Assembly (NCBI GenBank): GCA_024742455.1
Contig: JANSYL010000015.1
Location: forward strand, 1-38,887
Direction of reading: 5' to 3'
Origin: Paracoccaceae bacterium
GTDB taxonomy: Bacteria; Pseudomonadota; Alphaproteobacteria; Rhodobacterales; Rhodobacteraceae
DNA length: 38,887 nt
Below, piece after piece: positions 34,249-38,887 of the stretch. Numbering within the stretch: position 1 is the stretch's first letter; every line of letters starts with the position of its first letter. The position numbers were made by a program, and so were the translations under genes. The notes under the pieces were generated by a model. That model was given only the letters and a program-made list of their open reading frames with translations, was not told where the DNA came from and did not search any database.

Positions 34249-35235
34249 TCAGATCGCGCGCACCGTCTGACCGGGCAGGAACACCGGCTCGAGCTCCACC
34301 ACTTCATCGGTCAGGGCATTGGCCGCGATCAGTTCGGCGGCGCGGCGGCCGATATCGGTGCGGCGGCTGTCCATGGTGGCGATGCGCATCGGCATCCCGT
34401 CCAGCAGGTCGAACCCGTTGAACCCCGCGATCCCGACCGTGCCGGGGATGTCGAGGCCGCGTTCGAGGCCATAAAGCAGCCCGCCCGCCGCGTTCACGTC
34501 GGAATTGTAGTAGAGGAAATCGAGGTCGGGGGTGCGCGTCAGGATCTCGTTGGTCATGGCGCGGCCCGTCGCAAAGCCCGACCGCCCGTCGTAATAGCAG
34601 CGGTCGGCCAGGGTCAGGCCGGCGGCGGCCAGCCCCTCCTCCAGCCCGGCGAGGCGTTTCTGCGCGCGGAAATCCCCCTGCGCGCGCGACCCCAGGTACC
34701 CGATCCGGCGATAACCGCGCGCCAGGATTTCCTCGGCCATGCGCCGCCCGGCCTTGCGGTGGTGGATGCCCACCGCCGCCGCCACCGGGTCGCCGTCGAC
34801 ATCCATCACCTCGACCACGGGGATCCCCGCGTTGGCCAGCATCGCGCGGGCGGCGTCATTATGTTCCAGCCCCGCCACGATCAGGCCCGAGGGCCGCCAG
34901 GACAGCATCTCGTAGATCACGTGTTCCTCGTGCGCGATGTCGTATTTCGAGGTGCCGACCACGGGTTGAAGGGGGGTGGCGTCCAGCACGTCGCCGATCC
35001 CCGACAGGACATCGGGAAACACCATGTTGCTGAGCGACGGGATGATCACGCCCACGAGGTTCACCCGGTTCGACGCCAGCGCGCCCGCGATCTTGTTGGG
35101 CACGTAGCCCAGTGTGCGGGCGGCATCGAAGACGCGTTGCCGGGTCTTGTCCGACACGTCGCCGCGCTGGCGCAGGACACGGCTGACCGTCATCTCGCTG
35201 ACGCCGGCGGCCTCGGCTACGTCGCGCAGCGTCAT
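34249..35235 (-). CDS. LacI-family transcriptional regulator (GntR/gluconate-like)
   Basis: A 328-aa regulator. The HTH at residues 1-50 (TLRDVAEAAGVSEMTVSRVL) is followed by the hinge (PNKIAGALASNRVNLVGVII) and a periplasmic-binding-like sensor domain (IPVVEVMDVDGDPVAAAVG, RIGYLGSRAQGDFRAQKR, NAAGGLLYGLERGLDIPG). It resembles gluconate-type LacI regulators, but the effector is not known. ATG 35235 was used; a TTG at 35271 has a better ribosome site (GAGG 8 nt before) and would add 12 residues. Its targets are probably not next door, since sdaA and a tRNA flank it. Confidence 0.9.
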   Translation of the reverse strand: MTLRDVAEAAGVSEMTVSRVLRQRGDVSDKTRQRVFDAARTLGYVPNKIAGALASNRVNLVGVIIPSLSNMVFPDVLSGIGDVLDATPLQPVVGTSKYDIAHEEHVIYEMLSWRPSGLIVAGLEHNDAARAMLANAGIPVVEVMDVDGDPVAAAVGIHHRKAGRRMAEEILARGYRRIGYLGSRAQGDFRAQKRLAGLEEGLAAAGLTLADRCYYDGRSGFATGRAMTNEILTRTPDLDFLYYNSDVNAAGGLLYGLERGLDIPGTVGIAGFNGFDLLDGMPMRIATMDSRRTDIGRRAAELIAANALTDEVVELEPVFLPGQTVRAI

Positions 35236-35376
35236 CTGGGGCTTGCCGTCAAAGGGATTGCGACCGCGCAACAGGAATACCTCGGGATTTGCGGTGGGTT
35301 GATCCGTGATAGGCGCGGGCGGCCCGGGCGGCAAGCGGTTGCACGGCGCGGGGAAATCGCCGATGACCGGGGTCGT

Positions 35377-35453
35377 GGCCCCGTGGCTCAACTGGATAGA
35401 GCAATCCCCTCCTAAGGGATAGGTTGCAGGTTCGAGTCCTGCCGGGGTCACCA
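35377..35453 (+). tRNA. tRNA-Arg (CCU)
   Basis: A 77-nt tRNA including an encoded CCA. Acceptor GGCCCCG pairs with CGGGGTC (one G-U). The anticodon stem ATCCC/GGGAT encloses the loop CTCCTAA with anticodon CCT, reading AGG. The T arm has GGTTCGAGTCC. An integrase gene lies downstream, and the 3' half of this tRNA is the likely integration target. Confidence 0.95.
35429..35453. other. Probable attachment site (tRNA 3' end)
   Basis: P4-type integrases usually recombine in the 3' end of a tRNA. Here the T arm to CCA of tRNA-Arg is followed by the integrase pointing away from the tRNA. The second att copy would lie beyond the window; I saw no other copy inside it, so the exact core is not defined. 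Confidence 0.5.
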
Positions 35454-35461
35454 CTTTTGTC

Positions 35462-35491
35462 GGCCTACCGCGCTTCGCGCTACTTGAGGCC
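35462..35491 (+). repeat. 30-bp repeat, copy 1
   Basis: It starts GGCCTACCGCGCTTCGCGC and ends CTACTTGAGGCC, beginning 9 bp after the tRNA CCA. It matches copy 3 (inverted) at 28 of 30 bases and copy 2 (direct) at about 25 of 30. Similarity to copy 3 continues upstream into the tRNA CACCA. Confidence 0.85.
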
Positions 35492-35498
35492 GTGGGTT

Positions 35499-35528
35499 GG
35501 CCAGCCGCGCTACGCGCTGCTTGAGGCG
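35499..35528 (+). repeat. 30-bp repeat, copy 2 (degenerate, direct)
   Basis: GGCCAGCCGCGCTACGCGC then TGCTTGAGGCG; 37 bp downstream of copy 1 in the same orientation, about 25 of 30 bases identical. Confidence 0.7.
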
Positions 35529-35663
35529 GACGGGGCTCTTTCGAAGAATGATGCCGCCGAGCGGCACAGCAATCACAAGCGGCAGCCATTTTCGGAATAA
35601 AGCGATGAGGGCATCGCAAGAAGCGGTCGACAAAAGCACTGACCATTTCTGATTTGACCCAAT

Positions 35664-35693
35664 GGCCTCAAGTAGCCCGAAGTGCGGTAGGCC
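35664..35693 (-). repeat. 30-bp repeat, copy 3 (inverted)
   Basis: The reverse complement of copy 1 with two mismatches (GGCCTCAAGTAGCCCGAAG then TGCGGTAGGCC). TGGTG at 35703-35707 mirrors the tRNA CACCA end, so the inverted arms may be about 43 bp long. The rest of 35492-35859 has no gene that I can support; ATATCTTGA occurs twice (35731 and 35829) before the integrase. Confidence 0.8.
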
Positions 35694-35859
35694 AAACAAG
35701 AATGGTGCCGATGAAGGGCATCCAATTCCTATATCTTGATGTGTCGCGGCGACCTGTGGACGTCCAAAATAGAGAAAATTAGAGACGCGCAGTGTTCCGC
35801 CCTATTCCATCGTGCCCCAAGACACCCCATATCTTGAGGGGGATTGGAAAGGGGACAGA

Positions 35860-37080
35860 ATGGCCCGCGCACTTCACAAGCTCTCGGCGGCCACCGTCAA
35901 GGCAGCACCACCTGGAAAACATGCGGACGGCGGGGGGCTTTGGCTCTACCGCCGCGAGGATGGCGGGGCGCAATGGGTGCTCCGCTACACCATCCACGGG
36001 CGCAGGCACGAAATGGGCCTCGGGCGCTTCCCTGACGTTTCCTTGAAAGAGGCGCGCGAGAGCGCCGAGGAATGGCGCGGCGTCGTCCGTCAGGGCAAGG
36101 ACGCCATCAAGGAACGCGAGCGCCGCAAGAGGGTTGCCGAGCGTAACGCGCACCTTCTACACGATATCGCGCTTGACGCCTTCGAAAGCCGCAAAGCCGA
36201 ACTGAAGGCCGACGGCAAGGCAGGGCGCTGGTTTGGCCCGCTGGAATTGCACGTTCTGCCGAAACTCGGCCGTATGCCCGTCTCTGAAATCGACCAACGC
36301 GATATCCGCGACACGCTCGCCCCGATCTGGCACTCGAAGGCCGAGACGGCGCGCAAGGCCATGAACCGGCTTGGCATCTGCCTTCGCCATGCGGCAGCGC
36401 TGGGCCTCGACGTTGATATTCAGGCAACCGACAAGGCCCGCGCGCTGCTCGGCAAACAGCGCCATGTCTCACAGCATATCCCTGCCCTACCGTGGCAGGA
36501 GGTTCCGGCCTTCTACCAGAGCCTTTCAGGTGGCACGGTGTCGGAACTGGCGCTGCGCCTTCTCATCCTGACGGCCGTGCGGTCCTATCCCCTCCGCCAC
36601 ATTCGCGAGGACCAGATCGAGGGCGATATCTGGGCCATCCCGGCAGATTACATGAAAGGCCGCGTAGGGGCTGTCTCCAACTTCCGAGTGCCCCTGTCGG
36701 CCGAGGCGCAGGCGGTCATTCAGGAGGCGCGGAAATTCGCGCGGGACGGCTACCTGTTCCCCGGCCTGCGCAAGGGTGTCATCTCCGACATGACCATGAC
36801 GAAATTCATGGACCGGCGCGGGATGGAGGCGCGGCCGCACGGCTTCCGCTCATCCTTCCGGGACTGGACGGCGGAGGCGACCAACACGCCGCGCGAGGTT
36901 GCGGAGACGGCGCTAGGCCATGTTTCGGGCGGTCCCGTGGAAAGAGCATATCGGCGGACAGACTTTCTGGAGCAGCGGCGGGTGCTCATGGAGCGGTGGG
37001 CGCGGCATCTCGACGTAAAGTCGGGAGAGGTATCCGAGTTTGCGACTTCAAAGTCAAAAACGGCGCAACATGTCCGCTGA
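35860..37080 (+). CDS. P4-type tyrosine integrase
   Basis: A 406-aa phage/island integrase. N-terminal DUF4102-like arm-binding domain (LHKLSAATVKAAPPGKHADG, GGLWLYRRE, RRHEMGLGRFPDVSLKEARE), a core-binding domain, then the catalytic domain with Arg241 (TAVRS), His327-x-x-Arg330 (PHGFRSSFRDW), His354 (ALGHVSGG) and Tyr364 (ERAYRRTD). All tyrosine-recombinase residues are therefore present and the enzyme looks intact. ATG 35860 has GGGGA 6 nt before. It points away from tRNA-Arg. Its 3' end overlaps the next gene by 11 nt. Confidence 0.95.
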   Translation: MARALHKLSAATVKAAPPGKHADGGGLWLYRREDGGAQWVLRYTIHGRRHEMGLGRFPDVSLKEARESAEEWRGVVRQGKDAIKERERRKRVAERNAHLLHDIALDAFESRKAELKADGKAGRWFGPLELHVLPKLGRMPVSEIDQRDIRDTLAPIWHSKAETARKAMNRLGICLRHAAALGLDVDIQATDKARALLGKQRHVSQHIPALPWQEVPAFYQSLSGGTVSELALRLLILTAVRSYPLRHIREDQIEGDIWAIPADYMKGRVGAVSNFRVPLSAEAQAVIQEARKFARDGYLFPGLRKGVISDMTMTKFMDRRGMEARPHGFRSSFRDWTAEATNTPREVAETALGHVSGGPVERAYRRTDFLEQRRVLMERWARHLDVKSGEVSEFATSKSKTAQHVR

Positions 37081-37759
37081 GCAAGACGCATACACTTCGG
37101 CTGTGGATTGGGTCGCGCGCGTAAGTGCCCCATACGTCAAGGACGGCCGACTTGAATTCCCACAGATTGATCCAATCCAAGCAGTTTTCCGATTGTATCT
37201 TGGCGTTTTTTGGCTCCCAGACGATGACGCTGGTTCAGCATCGCAAGTTTCCGGGCAGTGGCATTTTCATGAAGACGCAGCTTCCTGGCTCTTGAACGAA
37301 AGCGAAAGGTCACACGCGGCCTACCAGATGCTTGCAGATGCCTGCGCCGACTACATCTATCAAAGGAAAGAACTTCTGCCATCAATGCGAAAATTCGCGG
37401 TGTTGCACCTTTCGGGCAGCTTGGAAAAGCCAAAGCCCGTAAAGGCTCATCTAACGTCTATGCGAAACGTCATGCTCTACGTATGGGTGCGGACCGTCAT
37501 GGCCGACCACGCGCTGAGCGTATCGCGCAATGATGCTACCGAGGCGGGTACAAGTGCCTGCGATGCGGTTGCTGCAGGTATTGAGCGGAACGGCCACAGA
37601 GTCACGTACACGGCACTTAAGCAAATCTGCTATGCCAAGACTCCAGGGCAAGCAGCCGCTCGCCAGATTGCAGGCGAGATTATCAAGGCATCTCGCCATG
37701 CCCGAGACGCTGGCATAATTCCGACACATCTTCTGGACCGGGCGTATTGGGGTGTCTGA
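37070..37759 (+). CDS. Hypothetical cargo protein of the integrated element
   Basis: A 229-aa protein, not recognised. It starts at ATG 37070, overlapping the integrase stop by 11 nt. No signal peptide or long membrane segment. It has an acidic, Trp-containing N-terminal half (AVFRLYLGVFWLPDDD, SGQWHFHEDAASWLLNE), a middle helical region (NVMLYVWVRTVMADHALSVS) and a basic C-terminal half (ARQIAGEIIKASRHARDAG). Its base composition is less GC-rich than the surrounding genes, consistent with transfer. Position next to an integrase suggests cargo such as a defence or control gene, but no motif shows this. Confidence 0.65.
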   Translation: MSAEQDAYTSAVDWVARVSAPYVKDGRLEFPQIDPIQAVFRLYLGVFWLPDDDAGSASQVSGQWHFHEDAASWLLNESERSHAAYQMLADACADYIYQRKELLPSMRKFAVLHLSGSLEKPKPVKAHLTSMRNVMLYVWVRTVMADHALSVSRNDATEAGTSACDAVAAGIERNGHRVTYTALKQICYAKTPGQAAARQIAGEIIKASRHARDAGIIPTHLLDRAYWGV

Positions 37760-37810
37760 GAAGATTTTATTCCTTAGTCACGACTGACGCCCCGAACGCC
37801 CATAGGTGTC

Positions 37811-37831
37811 GCTCCACGCAACTCATGGAGC
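37811..37831 (+). promoter_or_regulatory. Hairpin covering the alpA ribosome binding site
   Basis: GCTCCA (37811-37816) pairs with TGGAGC (37826-37831) around a 9-nt loop CGCAACTCA. The right arm contains GGAG, the Shine-Dalgarno of the AlpA-like gene (7 nt to ATG). GGTG just upstream could pair with CACC to extend the stem in an alternative register. The structure would hide the ribosome site. Confidence 0.5.
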
Positions 37832-37837
37832 ACCCCC

Positions 37838-38008
37838 ATGCGCTATCTTACGTTTCGCGAACTCCAAGCCAAACTCGGTAACCGGGGCCGCACGACTATC
37901 TATAGGGACGTGGAGGCCGGACGGCTCCCGCGCCCTGTAAAAATCGGCTCGCGCCTGTATTGGGCCGAGGCCGATATCGACGCTGCAATCTCTGCACTAG
38001 AGGAATGA
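37838..38008 (+). CDS. AlpA/MerR-like small DNA-binding regulator
   Basis: A 56-aa helix-turn-helix protein (RYLTFRELQAKLG, GRTTIYRDVEAGRLPRPVKI, GSRLYWAEADIDAAI). The pattern is that of AlpA-type phage regulators and excisionase-like HTH_17 proteins, which switch integrase or element genes. Its ribosome site GGAG (37827-37830) is inside a hairpin. It is likely to regulate the element or aid excision. Confidence 0.85.
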   Translation: MRYLTFRELQAKLGNRGRTTIYRDVEAGRLPRPVKIGSRLYWAEADIDAAISALEE

Positions 38009-38113
38009 CGACCACCCCCGCGCGGCGGGAAGCCCAAGGCGCTGGGGTGGTCGGTGTTCTTTGCGGGAACAGCCGTAGCATACGCCCAGCGCCTTTCATA
38101 AGCAACGAAAGGC
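38009..38113 (+). ncRNA. Candidate structured leader with three partly exclusive hairpins
   Basis: Stem 1: CGACCACCCC (38009-38018) with GGGGTGGTCG (38044-38053). Stem 2: AAGGCGCTGGG (38036-38046) with CCCAGCGCCTT (38085-38095). Stem 3: GCCTTTC (38091-38097) with GAAAGGC (38107-38113), loop ATAAGCAAC. Stems 1 and 2 share 3 nt (38044-38046) and stems 2 and 3 share 5 nt (38091-38095), so neighbours compete. Stem 3 covers AAAGG, the ribosome site of the gene at 38120. Stem 1 could also end the alpA transcript. The pairing is seen in the sequence; the switch role is inference. Confidence 0.5.
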
Positions 38114-38119
38114 ACGAGC

Positions 38120-38407
38120 ATGAACTCAGACAAGTGGTATTCGGGGCAGAGCCAGGTCTTCTGGACCTGCAAGGCCCTTCTTGAAGGCCGAACCATTACT
38201 CACAAGACCGAAATCCGCGAGGTTCGCGGCTGGCGTCTCGGGGCCATCGTCCATCGGCTGCGGCGTCACTATGGCTGGCCCATCGAGGCCGAGTATCGCG
38301 GCCCTGACAACGTGGCGCACTACCGGCTGATGCCGGGAACCGACCCGGCGTCCCTGCGCTTCCCGCGCTCGGCGGTGGATCTGGACCCGAAAGGCGATGC
38401 GGCATGA
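38120..38407 (+). CDS. Small winged-helix (HTH_39-like) protein
   Basis: A 95-aa protein with WTCKALLEGRTITHKTEIRE, VRGWRLGAIVHRLRRHYGW and PIEAEYRG, the pattern of small winged-helix domains found in phages and satellites. A DNA-binding role is likely. The Shine-Dalgarno AAAGG lies 7 nt before ATG 38120, inside a leader hairpin. Its stop overlaps the next start by 4 nt (ATGA). Confidence 0.75.
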   Translation: MNSDKWYSGQSQVFWTCKALLEGRTITHKTEIREVRGWRLGAIVHRLRRHYGWPIEAEYRGPDNVAHYRLMPGTDPASLRFPRSAVDLDPKGDAA

Positions 38408-38508
38408 ACCGGCTGCGCATTGCCCGTCTCTGCCGTCTCTACGGTCTCAGCGAAGCCCAGGCGCGGCTTCTGGCGTCCTTCATCTACGGTGAGGCCCGGA
38501 ATGACTGA
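38404..38508 (+). CDS. 34-aa mini-protein
   Basis: ATG 38404 overlaps the previous stop (ATGA). The protein is helical and basic (NRLRIARLCRLYGLSEAQAR then LLASFIYGEARND). No family recognised. Tight coupling on both sides supports translation. It overlaps the next gene by 8 nt. Confidence 0.55.
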   Translation: MNRLRIARLCRLYGLSEAQARLLASFIYGEARND

Positions 38509-38680
38509 TGAACGCCTGAAGGCCCGCCTGACGCGGCAGGACGGCCGCTGGCACGTATCCGTGCGAAAGGGCGCGGAGAGCGCCGCCCAAGCCGCTTGGT
38601 TGTCACTCGGCGGCTGTGGTGACCACAGGGTGGCCCTACGCCTGTGGCTGGCCCTTGTCGGCGATGGCGGCCGCAAATGA
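38501..38680 (+). CDS. 59-aa hypothetical protein
   Basis: Starts at ATG 38501 inside the previous gene, ends TGA 38678-38680 overlapping the next start (ATGA). Sequence features: RLTRQDGRWHVSVRKGAESA then a hydrophobic end (ALRLWLALVGDGG). Not recognised. Likely a small element protein translated by coupling. Confidence 0.55.
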   Translation: MTDERLKARLTRQDGRWHVSVRKGAESAAQAAWLSLGGCGDHRVALRLWLALVGDGGRK

Positions 38681-38790
38681 GCAACAAGCGTTACAAGTGG
38701 CAGAAGAAGGGGGCTGGGCGGCACGTCCAGCTCCCCGAATATCTGCAAGCTGTGGATCGGCATGCAAGATTGACCCCCGTCTTGGGGTGA
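38677..38790 (+). pseudogene. Element gene truncated by IS21-family insertion
   Basis: ATG 38677 overlaps the previous stop. The first 25 codons (SNKRYKWQKKGAGRHVQLPE, then YLQA) look like the start of a phage/plasmid-type helix-turn-helix or replication-associated protein. The frame then reads into IS left-end sequence and stops at TGA 38788-38790 after 37 residues. The remainder of the gene should lie beyond the IS. The start of the insertion is near 38751. Confidence 0.7.
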
Positions 38791-38887
38791 TCGGCGTCCA
38801 AAAGTGACCCCCCTGATAATTCATCAGAAGCTCCCTCAAAGGCATGAGGGAGCAGTCAGGGGATGTTGGTTGTGGAGACGATCGCGA
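38751..38887 (+). mobile_element. IS21-family insertion sequence, left end
   Basis: From about TGT at 38751 the sequence changes to IS21-like terminal DNA: CAAGATTGACCCCC (38765-38778) and CAAAAGTGACCCCC (38799-38812) are the repeated terminal motifs typical of this family. The istA start follows. The exact end and target duplication cannot be fixed from one side. Confidence 0.75.
38863..38887 (+). CDS. istA: IS21 transposase IstA, N-terminus only
   Basis: ATG 38863 begins LVVETIA, the usual opening of IS21-type IstA proteins, and runs off the window after 8 residues. GAGGGAG upstream can serve as ribosome site. Called from its context with the terminal repeats. Confidence 0.65.

Larger units (their letters stand above)
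35429..38887 (+). mobile_element. tRNA-Arg integrated element, incomplete at window end
   Basis: It begins at the tRNA-Arg 3' end and contains repeats, a P4-type integrase, an unknown 229-aa gene, an AlpA-like regulator, a winged-helix-like gene, two overlapping mini-genes and a gene cut by an IS21-family element. The int plus AlpA layout resembles P4-like satellites and small integrative elements. No capsid, conjugation or complete replication gene is visible here. Size and type cannot be told from this window. Confidence 0.75.

Noticed and set aside
35236-35646. Upstream extension of the LacI-type gene
   Set aside because: It would pass through tRNA-Arg; only the short TTG alternative at 35271 is reasonable.
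35377-38887. CRISPR array or retron in the element
   Set aside because: The 30-bp repeats are three, irregularly spaced and one inverted; no cas genes or reverse transcriptase are visible.

Overview
The window is high-GC chromosomal DNA of an alphaproteobacterium, most likely a Rhodobacteraceae (Rhodobacter/Roseobacter-type) member. The evidence is a CcrM methylase with GANTC sites in its promoter region, a pmbA-cysQ-DUF4170-waaA-lpxK block, a DUF3576-leuS-lptE-holA block, a mutY / DUF721 / DsbA neighbourhood, a Rhodobacter-type porin and an FNR-like box. All calls come from reading the sequence; no database search was possible.

Layout. 1-911: the 3' end of an integrase-core transposase, then an exopolysaccharide-type sugar transferase. 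936-2494 (minus): an M15 peptidase coupled to a secreted protein with two Cys/Asp-rich repeats, behind an FNR-like box placed as in a class II promoter. 2676-8516 (minus): four overlapping genes in transcription order hyuA, hyuB, a DAO-type FAD oxidoreductase and a uronate-dehydrogenase-like enzyme, probably one catabolic operon. 8588-9554 (minus): a membrane-anchored winged-helix protein and a small secreted protein. 9766-12141 (plus): a small secreted protein, terminator, RNase HII and CcrM. 12275-15220: an NAD(P)-binding protein, AlkB-type monooxygenase and MutY. 15301-16514 (plus): a DUF721/DciA-like protein and a DsbA-like thioredoxin. 16521-21264 (minus): the LPS/metabolic block pmbA, cysQ, DUF4170, waaA, lpxK. 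21328-25892: a DUF2125 protein, an SDR coupled to an unusual crotonase, an HNH protein and an HI0933-type flavoprotein. 25994-31228 (minus): DUF3576, leuS, lptE, holA and a GST. 31519-35235: a porin, an AT-rich gap, L-serine dehydratase and a LacI-type regulator.

A tRNA-Arg(CCU) at 35377-35453 marks the edge of an integrated element that runs past the window end. It holds three copies of a 30-bp repeat (two direct, one inverted), a P4-type tyrosine integrase, an unknown 229-aa gene, an AlpA-like regulator, a winged-helix-like gene, two very small overlapping genes, and a gene cut by the left end of an IS21-family element. The regulators alpA and the winged-helix gene each have a leader hairpin that would pair the Shine-Dalgarno sequence. 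In the second leader this hairpin is the last of three partly exclusive stems. This chained leader is the most unusual structure I found; its function is inference.

The rest is mostly ordinary core genome with envelope biogenesis (lpxK, waaA, lptE, porin, DUF2125/DUF3576), DNA maintenance (mutY, rnhB, holA, ccrM, DciA-like) and scattered metabolism.
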